In this document: positions 12,265 through 22,993 of the stretch, in pieces | How positions within the stretch are numbered: position 1 is the stretch's first letter | Layout: each line of letters starts with the position of its first letter | NCBI RefSeq assembly: GCF_000004825.1 | Contig: NW_008805066.1 | Coordinates: 992,001-1,056,000, forward strand | From: Heterostelium album PN500 | Taxonomy: Eukaryota; Evosea; Eumycetozoa; Acytosteliales; Acytosteliaceae | Reading direction: 5' to 3' | Length of the DNA: 64,000 nt | Position numbers and translations under genes: made by a program | Notes under the pieces: model-generated | The model's database searches: none | Told to the model about the DNA's origin: nothing | The model's input: the letters and a program-made list of their open reading frames with translations, nothing else

Positions 12265-12568
12265 ATTCTATTCCTTCCAATAATATAGTGTTTTAGTTCA
12301 GCAATATATTTCATTCAGAATTAAAGGAGATCTGTAGAAATAATCATTACTTAATATAGGTATACAAATCATATTTTATTAAAAAATGATATATTTTACT
12401 TTGACATACTTCATCTGCACGCCACATTTTTCTCAGAAAAAATAACATTAAATAAATATAAAAATCTTTGCAAAGATTTTTGTTTTTTTTTTTTTGTAAA
12501 ATTTGATCGATCATAAAAATTCAAAAAATTGTGGTCCACGATCATTTCCTTTTTTGTTAGTAATATCA
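12265..12568. other. Spacer
   Basis: About 300 AT-rich bases between the eIF2-gamma-like gene and the next gene on the same strand. It has a T run near 12480-12496. Nothing else is seen. Confidence 0.4.
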
Positions 12569-14983
12569 ATGTCAGATATAAACGATCAAATATATAACAG
12601 AGATATAGATAATAATATTAGTATTATAAATGAAAAAGAAACCATAAAATCAAAGTTCTCTAGAGGTGAAAATGGATTTTGGTTGGTTTGGAGTAATCGT
12701 TATATATTGAAATCGATTTTCAATCAGGTGTTTAGCATTGCTAAATCAGATTCGAAGCGATACTACGAGATTTTCAATGTTCATTGGATGCTCAGTAATG
12801 GGTATCACCGGTTACTGCGCGAGAAGGTGTTGCGCCACGAGTATCTGCTGCTGCGAACACTCCAACAGACCAATACGGTGCGTCTACTCTTCAAGTACTT
12901 CCACGACAACACGCCGGACAACCAGAGATTCTACCAGGCGCTGCTAGTCAACTATGGCGATCAATTCATCTATGAGATGCAATTCGAAAGCAGTCGACTT
13001 GTCTCGCTGGCGCCACCGGTATTCTTGGAGACCGTTATGAACTACCGCGCTGCCATCGACCAGCAACCGCTGGTGAAGCTACCGAAAGAGATATTCCGGT
13101 TGTTGGTAGATGCAGGCAATGTTGAATCGGCGATTGTTCTCTCGACAAAGTATAGGGAATACTACAGTTGTTTCGATATTAAGCTGTTGGAGAAAGCGTA
13201 TTATACCGATACCGATGCATTCAAACTGGCATTGAAATACTTGATGTTGGAATTCCGACCGACATCGGAACAGTATAAATCGATCACCAAACGATTCTAT
13301 TATCCAACAATCACAATCGACGAACTAAGATATCTTTATGAATACGATTTACTGGACATATCGAATCTCTCAAGGACATTGATAAACTTTGGATTCCTTT
13401 CAATCAGGAAACAAACAGGTACAACAATAGTCTACCAATTTCAACTACTATACGAATTCATAAAGTTAACAGGCTATAAATATCAACAACAGCAACAACA
13501 ACAACAACAATGTCATGGAAGTGTTGTTGTTAATGAACAGAGTACAAATCAAGATAGTCATTCAGAACAACGTTTAGCAACTATACTCAAAGAGATTGAT
13601 GAAATATCGTTGGTGGAAGAAGATTACATTCAAACTTTAGAGACAGTAGGTGTAGATAATGTTAGTTTTTCAAAGCTGTGGAAATTACTGTTATCTATCT
13701 TTGTTGTCAATGAAGAGGATCTAATGTTCTATGCGATGAAGTTCAACGATATATCATTGGTGATGCCAAGTCTAATCAATAGGAGGATTGCAGATCATAG
13801 GAATATAGTCAAATACATGAACTTGGAGTTATTACAATATCTGATAACAATAAGCAGTAGCTATGACATAGATTACTTTTATTTCGATCGAATCATCGTT
13901 GGTGCAATGTCGTCCAAGCAAAAGAAAGAGTTTTTAGATCATCTTTGGGATAGTCATTTTCTGTGGTACGAACGTGAAAAGTCTGCCAAGAACATATTCG
14001 AAGCCGTACTAAACTATGGTGAATTGGATTTAATCAGACATTCATTTCAACTCTGGCAAAAGAGTGGTATTAAAACACAAATGGTTTACTACGACCCGAA
14101 AAGTTTGGAGATATTAAGATATTTAGAATCTGTAGAGATTGTTAAACGTGAAGTATGTATTATATATATTTATCAAAAAGGATAGCAATAAATGATTACT
14201 AACTTGTTATCTTTCATTTAATAACAACAACAAAAATAATAGTGTCATAGTAAACCAACTGATTTACCATATGATATATTATATCATATACTTGGAAACA
14301 ACTATAAATTCGATCATAATACATGGTTCTCTTTTAAGACGTTATACGATGACCAGATGTTTCATCACTTAAAATATTGTTGGGAGAATCATTGCTATGG
14401 TAAAAGTGTTGGTGGCAGTGGAAGTGGAGACCGTGTTCACTACACAAAGAAGAATTGTAATTTGTTCATGTCAACATCGGTCCGTAACTTGGACGATCTC
14501 TGCGTACAGGAAATAGCAAAAGACGGTTGTATCGCTACGATCACAATGTTTATGGATACCTACTTTCCAACGAGCGAACATTCATCTAAAAGACATTTCC
14601 TCGCGATCCTGCTGGCAAATGCTATCAGTCGTGATCATCTACATATTATCAAACTTATCAAAGATAAGTACGGTTATGTATTATCGCTCGTAGGTAAGAA
14701 TGATCCTAATCCAATAGAGAAGATTGGTATTGTAAGACAAGTTCTAAAGCTACTACTGCGGAATGTCATGTTCTTCAATTACATCATGAAGAATATACCT
14801 TCGTTGCAACCAAAAAACAAAGAGATAGTCGAAGCTGCCGAAAAAGATATAAGTGCACTAGTATTCCTCTCAAAGTCATATCCCAATATCGAATTAACTA
14901 AATCACAACTCAACACCCTCAAGAAATTTGGCTACACAAACACACCAAAAACAACATCAAAAAACAAGTATCAAAAGAAATAA
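12569..14983 (+). CDS. Large ankyrin-type dictyostelid protein
   Basis: Two exons, 12569-14152 and 14243-14983, separated by a 90-base GT-AG intron in phase 0, give 774 aa. I chose the Met at 12569 (MSDINDQIYN) over an upstream ATG at 12503 because the added 22 residues look like untranslated leader. The opening FSRGENGFWLVWSNRYILKS resembles the N-terminal motif of the ankyrin protein at 38587, and helical repeat-like segments follow (LVDAGNVESAIVLSTKYREY, FKLALKYLM), although ankyrin consensus is weak. A Gln run sits near residue 310. Exon 2 has a Gly/Ser-rich patch and a second LPYDILYHIL motif. A decayed copy of exon 2 with part of the intron lies at 35103-35400 on the other strand. The biochemical role is unknown. 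Confidence 0.75.
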
Positions 14984-15062
14984 ACAAAATAAAATAAAAC
15001 CATGTAAATATTAAAATTGATCAGGAATATTATATAAAAATTTATTTTTATCTATAGTAATT

Positions 15063-15348
15063 ATGCCACCTTGATATGTTATCTCATTGGAAACAAGTGA
15101 ATGATGTCAATCGAGACTACAGTTCTTGAACTAGTCTTCACATGGATGATCGTTACCAGGAAACACCGCGTGGAGGTATCTACCTTGTTTCCCTCTCTTG
15201 TAACATTCAAGAAGTATTATTGTTGTTGTTGTTGTTGTTTTTGTTGTTGTTAACAGGAATCTATATCCATGTCTTTGTCTGATAGTGTTGGTGGTGCAGA
15301 TGGTTCTACGTTGAGAGATCTTCTAGAACGGAAGATGTCATCTATGTA
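15063..15348 (+). pseudogene. Fragment of an unrecognised gene
   Basis: The stretch reads as one frame (CHLDMLSHWKQVNDVNRDYS, then MDDRYQETPRGGIYLVSLSC) apart from one in-frame TGA near 15130. A plausible 55-base intron (starting GTATTATTG, ending TTAACAG, made mostly of TTG repeats) then leads to a short end, ESISMSLSDSVGGADG and RDLLERKMSSM, and a stop. The base composition is coding-like compared with the spacer. Most probably it is the last part of a gene whose body is gone. No family is recognised. Confidence 0.35.
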
Positions 15349-15625
15349 ACCAAAGGTTATCTTGAATTCAGGGGTTTCTTCTACTTAATTAAACAGTTAG
15401 TGTTTGAATTTTATTTATTTTTTCCCAAATTTTAAAATTTAATTCTAAAAAACTTTATAAACCTCACACAAAATTCATTTATTTGTTTCCATTCCCATTA
15501 TTCATACAAATACACAATTTATAGATATCTATATATTTCCCCTTCTCTTCAACAATATAATACATATATTAATTCCTTTAAACAATTATTTATATCCATC
15601 ATACACTCATCCATTACAACATCAT
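15349..15625. other. Upstream region of the SAM/ATPase gene
   Basis: AT-rich sequence ahead of the start codon at 15626. The last 30 or so bases match those before the copied first exon on the other strand (near 25200-25225), so the duplicated block starts just inside this region. Confidence 0.45.
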
Positions 15626-18086
15626 ATGGTCTTCGATACCACTCCTTCCAATCAGTGGACGAATACTCAAGTGATTGAATGGCTCGACCAGTCAGTGACT
15701 CTCGGGGTTCCTGTGGAGGACACAGCACCTTTCAGAAGATATGCTGGTGCTATGTTGTCAACAATGACCAAGGAGACCTTCAAAGAGAAGTCCAAGTCTG
15801 GCAGTGAATTATACGACAATCTTCAATCGTACAAGGCCCCTGCACCTCCATCACAAGGTATATATCTACATCACAAAAACACTATTACCCATCAAACCTA
15901 AATATTCTAACTAACATATTACCTTCTATAACTTCTTTTTCTACATTTTCATTCTCTTTTTTTCTTTTTATCTTTCACTCTCTCTCTTCATCTCTCTCTA
16001 TCTTTATCTCTTTCACTACTTAAATCCTTCTATTCAACTCTTTTACATACCACATATTTCCTCTAATTTGTATTTAATTCCTCTTTTCATTCTCTCTTTC
16101 TCTTTCTCTCTCTCTCTACCTACATTTTACTTTTTTTTTTCATTCCTCTTGTTTGTAACAATCATACTCGTTATCATTTTTAGTCACAGATAGAATTACG
16201 AAATTCTCAGTCAACGGTGCAATTTTACCACAAGATAGAAACACAACATACTTTTGGATTGACACAAACACGGATGAACTAATTAAACAAATTCGATCTG
16301 GACTCTATATATGTATGTATGCACCAAGGTCCTCTGGCAAGTCAACCATAGTCTATAGGATAATAGAGTTACTTCGTAATGATTACATTCCCATAGTGTA
16401 TGTAAATCAAAGTATTGATTAAGAATAATCCTAATAATTTTCTAGATTATCTTTCGATAGAAACTACATATTTGATACACCCCAGTCTTTTTGGACATCA
16501 TTTGCACGCGATTTAACACTTTCAATGAAGCTGGCAACTCCGATTGATGGATTGGATGGAGTTTTATATTTTTTTGCAAAAGGCTTACCTCAATTTCAAA
16601 ATAAAAAAGTTGTACTATTTATAGATGAATTTGATACCATATTTCCCGATCAGATGTATGAAAGAAATGATATGGAATCACCAGTTCTCAACTCTCTTTT
16701 GACACAACTCAGGGCTTGGAAGCAGACATTGCCAGAACTAAAAGTATTACATGTAAGTGTATATCTAAACATAATATTGCCACCATACTCACCAAATACC
16801 AAGTCAGTTATATCGGTAGGAACTTTCTCACTTTTAGAAATGACTACAACTAGAATATCTCCCTTTAATACACCAAATTCACTTGAACTGTCATCATTCA
16901 CCTTAAATAATGTCTCCGATCTATTTGGCCTCTATTCGAAGTATAGTGGAGTCAGTTTTCCTCGTCAAGTCATCTCATCTATATATTCCTTCTGTAGTGG
17001 GTATGTACATCACTTTGCAACAATAGACTATATACTTACTACCTTTTTGCTTCAAGGCACCCTGGATTAGTTAATTATTGTGGAAGAATTATTCAAACAA
17101 TTTGCGCAAAAAACAAAACTACATTTGACGATTCCGATTGGACGATGCTTTCAACTGTTGGCATATTTAAAGAAGTTAGATCATATGTAACAATTCGCCA
17201 AATGTGTGTACATCTCAACTCAAATGGACCCTTCTTTGAAAATGCTCGAAAGGCCTTGGCTAGTTGTGTGATGTCTTATCCTGATTTTGTAGAAAGCAAC
17301 AATGAAAATGAAAAATACTTTCAATACCTAACGGCTGAGGGATTCTTAACAGGTACGAAATTTAACTCACGTATGTCATAAAACCCTTCTTACTCACCTA
17401 TCTTTTTAGCATTCAATGACAGATATTGTATTAGATCAAAATTTTTGAAAAATATTACTTGTTTCTTTAGCAACTTGAGAAGTAGAGTTGATGGTCGCAT
17501 CGCAATTCCATTCAAAACGAAACATCTCGAACAAATTGATGTCGTTTCTCTTATTATAATCTCCCTCCAACAAGTCAGGAAAGATATCATTATAGATACG
17601 AGATCACTCAAGAAGAATCGCTCCAATGGCTATCAAAGGGATGCATTGGTCCCTTCTGAGTCTGTTTACCACTTTGAAATCTACCAACTCATTGCCCATC
17701 AGTCAAACTTACCCAATATTATATACCCTGAAATCACCTCGTCTTCAGATTATAATGCAGACAGAAGAGCTGACATGTTTATCAAGTATAGAAATTGGTC
17801 AGTAGTCTTAGAGTTGGTCGCACATCAAAATCCAAAAGGAGTTGAAGCGCATCTTGACTCTGCACTCGAGTACAAAAATAGAACAAATGCTGATGAAACT
17901 TGGGTCCTTAACTTTACCTGTGGCCCCATAGACACACAAATCAAATCAAAGAGCGGTGTTGGGCTCATTCATGTCTGTCATAGTAGAGACTATTCAGCTG
18001 TCAATGTACAAGTTCATTACCCCAACCAAGATATTCAAAAAACATACCACGACACTCGTCAATACCCTGTTAGTATTTTTGATTGA
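15626..18086 (+). CDS. SAM domain - AAA ATPase - PD-(D/E)XK nuclease-like protein, Crinkler type
   Basis: Six exons (15626-15857, 16184-16397, 16446-16752, 16804-17000, 17057-17352, 17410-18086) with GT-AG introns and an unbroken frame give 640 aa. Residues 10-68 look like a SAM domain (WTNTQVIEWL ... FRRYAGAMLSTMTKETF). An AAA-type ATPase follows, with Walker A APRSSGKST at 124-132, Walker B VVLFIDEFD at about 204-212 and the GHPGLVNYCGR block near 317. This is the NTPase seen in Crinkler-type proteins of oomycetes, fungi and amoebae. The C-terminal part from about 485 fits the nuclease-like domain usually fused to it: Asp537 in RADMF and Glu550 in VVLELV, with the usual Lys of ExK absent. 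The protein looks intact. A role in nuclear or DNA-linked conflict is inferred from the family only. Confidence 0.78.
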
Positions 18087-18609
18087 TAGTATGAATACTA
18101 CTACAGTTTGATCTGGTATGGTGAATTAACTATCACAGGTCACTCTATTCAATCCTTTAAAGAAGTTTGAAAATAATCATCTTTCAATATAATAATAAAA
18201 CAAAAACACTACTATTGTTATATCACAAACCAAAAATAACCATCTATACACATTATGGATAGGACGTGCTGTGATATTTGTATATATTTAATTTAATAAT
18301 ACTAAATTATTTTGAAAATAAGAAACCCCAAATTTTGAAAATAGTTAACGTCAATTTATCCGGTACTCTCAATTAAATAGAATAATATTTAAATATATAG
18401 ATGTCTTAATATTTTATTATTCATACAATCAGTTTATTCTATAAAAACTATCATTTAATTTCTTTTTTTCTTTTTTTACAATTATGTTATAAATTTATCA
18501 AAAAAAAAAAAAAAAAAAGGAAATTCAAAAATTATTTTTTTATAATATTATAATCAATATAATTAATTAATTAATTAATATGAACGTTTTAATATTAATT
18601 TATTTCAAT
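18087..18609. other. Spacer
   Basis: Very AT-rich, with an A run near 18500-18518 and short ATTA repeats near 18560-18578. No gene or RNA is recognised. Confidence 0.4.
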
Positions 18610-18753
18610 TTAAAATAGACCAATTGTTGACGAATACAAATCATCTGTAGCCTCTGGGAGCTTGATTTCGATCAAGTATTGAGCAATGTTGTTCTCATCC
18701 TCGAATGCATAGACGTCGTTCAACTTCTCTTTTGTTGTCTTGGAGTTCTCCAT
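18610..18753 (-). CDS. Short frame of 47 residues, possible displaced exon
   Basis: An ATG at 18753 opens MENSKTTKEKLNDVYAFEDE, followed by NNIAQYLIEIKLPEATDDLY and SSTIGLF, then a stop. The composition is protein-like and free of low complexity. It overlaps the end of the Cys-rich frame at 18720-19067 in a different reading frame. Either this is the true continuation of that gene after a frame change, or it is the last exon of a lost gene. No family is recognised. Confidence 0.35.
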   Translation of the reverse strand: MENSKTTKEKLNDVYAFEDENNIAQYLIEIKLPEATDDLYSSTIGLF

Positions 18754-19067
18754 GTCTTGTTATCATTACGGGTGCGACTTGAGGTTGGTGGTAGTAGTAC
18801 TGGGACTAGTGGTGGTACTGGTGATTGTGATGTAGATGATGGTGATTGTGGTGTTGCTGATGATGTAATATTTGATGAAGAAATAGTATTATGATAAAGA
18901 GGGGCTGAAGTTGGATGTGGACGTGATTCATTACAGCTCTTACAGGTACAATCTCTAATTAGACTATTAGAATCACAATACTTGCAATAACAAGGTATTA
19001 CATGTCTGTCATAGACTCTTAAAGTGATGTTTTCATTACAAAATGGACATTCTTTAGTGGTACTCAT
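18720..19067 (-). CDS. Small Cys-rich (zinc-finger-like) protein
   Basis: A 115-residue frame starting at Met MSTTKECPFCNENITL. Upstream in-frame codons are AT-rich leader, so 19067 is preferred to 19160. The first 50 residues hold CPFC, then a His and Cys, then CKYC and CTCKSC, a spacing that suggests two zinc-binding knuckles. The rest is a Ser/Pro/Thr-rich tail. The last residues overlap the 18610-18753 frame, so the true C-terminus is uncertain. Function unknown. Confidence 0.45.
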   Translation of the reverse strand: MSTTKECPFCNENITLRVYDRHVIPCYCKYCDSNSLIRDCTCKSCNESRPHPTSAPLYHNTISSSNITSSATPQSPSSTSQSPVPPLVPVLLPPTSSRTRNDNKTWRTPRQQKRS

Positions 19068-19585
19068 TCTAAGTAATATTTTGCAATAATTTGCAATAAT
19101 TTGTAATAATTTACACTTATTTCTAATAGCTATTTTACAAAAAATTGATTTAAACAGCAAAAAAAAACCTCAAATCTAATAGATTTAAACAAATATTATA
19201 ACTGCCAAATTTTACAAAAAAAAGCAATATTATGTCCAATTTCGACAAAAAACCAATATGTGCAAAATATTTATTTTTTCATTTGATTTTTTTTCAAAAT
19301 TTGATAATCTAATAGATTTAAACAAATATTATAATTACTGTTGGAGATGAATTGGAGTGTTTACGATCTTTTGGAATCTTTTTAATGGTACGAAAAATCA
19401 ACAATAAAAATTAAAAGAAAATTATTATTTTTTTACTTATGTGTTTTGGTGTGGTTTTGGCTTATGGTAGGAATGTGAATGAAATACAGATAATAAAAGA
19501 TATCCGAATTTTGTTGTTTTGGTGTTCAGAAAGTAGTGGCATTAAAAAGGGTAGTTTTATTTTGATTTATTCATTCATTTTTTTT
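19068..19585. other. Spacer
   Basis: AT-rich sequence. A short direct repeat (AATCTAATAGATTTAAACAA) occurs near 19172 and again near 19306. No gene is seen. Confidence 0.4.
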
Positions 19586-21518
19586 TTAGAATGAAATTGA
19601 AGTGGATGCACAAAAATCTCTATAGTCATTAATAATATCTCTAAAGAATGGTTCCCATTGATTGGATTCAATTGAATATTTGAAATTACATTCATTAGAT
19701 TTTCCAAATGAATAGATATAACTTGATGTTGGTGATTCTCGATGATACATCACAAATGGATACTGTTTGTTGTGCAAGGGGAGATTGAGATTTATTGTTT
19801 GTTTAGTTTCAACATTGTATTTGATGAATCGTTTGTTTGTAAAATCTAATACAAAGAAATTTCCATTGTTATCATGACATGCTGTGAATGGTGTAAAGTC
19901 AATTTGATGATCTGTTATCGTTCTATTTGTTAAATCGAATTGAAATAGCTTATTTTGATAGTATGATACAGAATATAATGAACCTTTGAAGATCATTGAT
20001 GATACTTGATGACCATATCCAACAGGTAATTGATGATATGATTCAAATTTCATTGTCTTGATGTTGAATCGATCAATTCTATTCTTTATAATGTGACCAT
20101 TAATTAAATAGATATGATCTTGATCATAATAACAAACTGATATATGATAATTGATAATTTATATGATGATACTGAATTGTTATTATTTTCAGCGATTATA
20201 GTTGATTCATAATAATCAAACATTATTCAATGAACATAATTAACTTGTTGTTATTGATTCCATTATTGTTGTTGTTGAATATAATGTTGTTGTATCAGGT
20301 ATAATAGATTGACTTTCACTACTATTAGTATCTTTATTAATACTATCATTATTATTCTTTAAAGTAATAAATATTTCAAATGTTTTACTAGTATCAGTAA
20401 TACTAATATATTTATTAAATATTATTATAATATGTTATTTTTACAATGGTAATAATATCATATTATAATATACATATAAACATATAAATATAATACTTAC
20501 AACTTTGATATAAGATTAGGAATTACTTTAGGAATAGTTTTGGTATGAGGAATATAGATTTAATAAATGTAATAAAATTTAGAGATATAATTTACAGTAT
20601 AATATTTAAAGATAATAATTTATTTATTTTACAATTTGAAGATAAGAATAATATTTGGTAATGTTGAATAATGTTGAATAATTAATTAATTTCTATAATG
20701 GATTTCCATGGTATTTATACTGTTGGATTTCTAGCTCGGTACCAGTGCAGTTGCCCAATCTCAGAAATCTGTTCTTGATTAACTAGTTTGGTATTCATTG
20801 TAGATTAACTTGTTGGTTATTTCTTTATGTTAACTTTGGTAGATTGCACTGAATATTGATATTATTCTAATATATTTAATTATTGTTAAACAGCTGGATT
20901 ATTAATTTAAGTTATTTGAAATCGTGTCCATAAACTGTTTGAATTGTGATAGTTGAATTCTTAATAAATTATTGAAGTGTCAGTTGATTTGGTTATTATT
21001 ATTCTAAAATGTTAATTTTAGAACATAATATTTATTAAATATTTCAAATGATTTATATTATTATCGATTTGATTTGTGATTGTATGTTTATCATTGATTA
21101 TATCTTTATTTAGTTTTTTTTCTTCTATGATTAGATATTGATGTAATTGTTCAAAGTGTTGTTTGATATCATTCTCTGTTGTTGATAATTCTTGATATCT
21201 GAATGTCGATGATCTTAATGATTCCCATAGAGATTTAATTTTATTATTGATTTGTGAAATGAAATTATTAATATCAATATTATTATTATTAGTACTATCA
21301 CTATTAATATGATTATTTGTTGTTGTAGTGTCTTTAATATCATCTAATTTCAATGTACTCAATGAAAGATCGGTGTCATCAATATGTTCCCATTAATCTG
21401 AATGATCAGGATGATTTTTGTAATGAATGGTGAAACATTTTGAACACATCGAACTATTACATTGATAACAAAAGAATTCTAATGATCTATGATGATCTAA
21501 ACATTGATGTTTGGTCAT
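19586..21518 (-). pseudogene. B-box/coiled-coil/propeller protein, copy split by a solo LTR
   Basis: The B-box and coiled coil read from 21518 to about 21026, where a solo LTR is inserted. The family sequence resumes after 20432 with the linker, much of the first half of the propeller is deleted between about 20160 and 20250, and the last half of the propeller (MKFESYHQLPVGYGHQ onward) reads to the stop at 19586. An in-frame stop also follows the B-box near 21400. Before the insertion it was a close relative of the copies at 26179 and 32064, sharing their upstream sequence. It cannot make a full protein. Confidence 0.85.
20433..21025 (-). mobile_element. Solo LTR, copy 2, inserted in a B-box gene copy
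   Basis: A 593-base element with TGTTCTAAAATTAAC at one end and AAAAATAACA at the other (minus strand) is bounded by a perfect five-base duplication, TAATA, at 20428-20432 and 21026-21030. The uninterrupted target sequence can be read in the paralogue near 33361-33380. The element is homologous to the one at 1090-1677. It is a fossil solo LTR left by recombination of an LTR retrotransposon; no coding part remains. The perfect target duplication argues for a relatively recent insertion. Confidence 0.88.
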
Positions 21519-21715
21519 TATTAACTTTAATCACTAAGTTTAAAGAAATTTCTTTTATTTATATTTATAAAATTTAAGTGACAAAATTTTTTATTAATGA
21601 TTAAATGGTTTTGTGAACTAAATATTTAAGTTTAATCCATTAAAATTAATTTGCAATCAAAAAATTAAACTTTTAAGTTAAAACCACCAAGTGAATATTA
21701 CTACTTACAATTAGT
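21519..21715 (-). promoter_or_regulatory. Conserved upstream block of the B-box family
   Basis: This stretch is closely similar to 33867-34055, upstream of the intact copy on the same strand, and the part nearest the gene also resembles 26070-26178. Shared pieces include a run around ATTAATGATTAAATGGTTTT and the palindrome-like AAACTTTTAAGTTAAAACC. Conservation of the non-coding leader with the gene suggests either recent duplication or a common promoter. Confidence 0.5.
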
Positions 21716-21888
21716 TAACCAAAACCAATCCTTTTTGTTTTAATGGCTAAACTTTTTTGATCAAGCTCTTTTTTTCCTCTGTTTTACTTGACAATATTAT
21801 TAGTTAAAACATCTAAATACAACATAACTCTGTTTATTTATTATAATAATTAAGTTTTGATAGTTAGATAGTTTATTTAGTATAGATT

Positions 21889-22025
21889 TCACAGAGCTGT
21901 TTGTCTGTATTCTTTCTCAATATCCTCATCCATCTCTGTCATCTCAAACGATGCAGTCAATGTATTCTGTATTGATTTCCTTGATCTTACCGATCCTATT
22001 ACAACTTTTTCTTTCTCTTCTTCAT
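21889..22025 (-). pseudogene. Orphan terminal exon
   Basis: On the minus strand a TATATAG acceptor is followed by a clean frame, EEEKEKVVIGSVRSRKSI and QNTLTASFEMTEMDEDIEKE, then YRQTAL and a stop. It looks like the last exon of a gene because it begins at a splice site and is acidic and protein-like. Nothing upstream for several hundred bases reads as a preceding exon, and a truncated tRNA sits 130 bases away. It is probably the end of a gene cut by rearrangement. Family unknown. Confidence 0.4.
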
Positions 22026-22150
22026 CTATATATATGATGAATGATAATAATATATTAGTAATCATTATTAACCAGTTATTAATATAATTATAAGTGTAAC
22101 AATTGTAAAAAAGTAAATTATAATTATTATTTATTTAGCATTACCATATA
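22026..22150. other. Short AT-rich link
   Basis: Sequence between the orphan exon and the tRNA fragment; possibly the remains of the intron before that exon. Confidence 0.3.
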
Positions 22151-22198
22151 TACCACACGGTTAAGAGCCATGCGCTCTACCGACTGAGCTAACCGGGC
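22151..22198 (-). pseudogene. Truncated tRNA-Lys (anticodon CUU)
   Basis: The minus strand reads GCCCGGTTAGCTCAGTCGG and TAGAGCGCATGGCTCTTAAC, then CGTGTGG. The acceptor 5' strand, D arm (GCTC/GAGC), and a paired anticodon stem (CATGG/CCGTG) with loop CTCTTAA are present, giving anticodon CTT. After position 43 the sequence becomes AT-rich, and the T arm and 3' acceptor strand are missing. It is therefore a tRNA-Lys fragment and not a working gene. Confidence 0.75.
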
Positions 22199-22993
22199 AT
22201 TTATGTCAGAGAAAGTTTGCTAAATTTTTATATGAAGTCCTTCTCTCTCTAGCTAAGTTAGTACATAAGTAATGTTACAATAAATACTAGAAATCAAGAT
22301 ATCTCCTTTTACTCAGCAGGTAATTTGTAACAAGTAAGCCTTAGAGAACTTGGGACGTGGGATCGATTCCGAGTTTTTCCATATTTTCCCGTCTTGAAAG
22401 GAGCACGCCACATACTACTCTTCAATACTATCTTTGACCCCATGAAGTTGACACCGACAGTAAATAGCAGGCTTATCATAGGTGAACACCGAGTGGTTTA
22501 CACACGTACCCTCTTAGAATTCTAAGTGGCTTAATTACTCCGTCTGCCAAACCAAATCAATGGGAACATCATCCCTTACTCAAAAAGATGGCCATCTCAG
22601 CCGACCTGTGGCTGAGTTGCTCCAACAATAAATAAACTCGAACTGTAGGGTAATATCAAGCTCTACACCTTGACTATCATTAATGGTAGTACAAGGATAA
22701 TTTAAAAAAAAAAACAATTTTAAATGACAATATAAGATGGAAGTTGATGTATGAGAGAAATCCATAGAAATGGCCACCATCTGGTCCAACACAACAACTA
22801 AGAGTTGGCACTCAAATACCAACAGAATATCAAACAAATCGACAACTTCAACAAACACTGGAACAACTGCAAACTTCTCACCACTAAGTTACCTGCTTTC
22901 CTAGAACATCACTCTTACAGACCATTCTGATAATATATAAAAAATGAAAGATTGGCAAGGTAGGTATCTTGGAATGATAATTTATTGGTTGTA
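22199..22993. other. Spacer with unassigned coding-like relics
   Basis: Sequence from about 22380 to 22920 is less AT-rich than true spacer and contains short frames such as RLIIGEHRVVYTRTLL (+, about 22470) and IDNFNKHWNNCKLLTTKLPA (+, about 22835). Stops occur in every frame. A T-arm-like string near 22350 is not part of a foldable tRNA. I cannot name the source. Confidence 0.35.

Noticed and set aside
22330-22400. tRNA-like T-arm string (GTGGGATCGATTCCGAG)
   Set aside because: No matching D arm, anticodon stem or acceptor stem could be folded around it.
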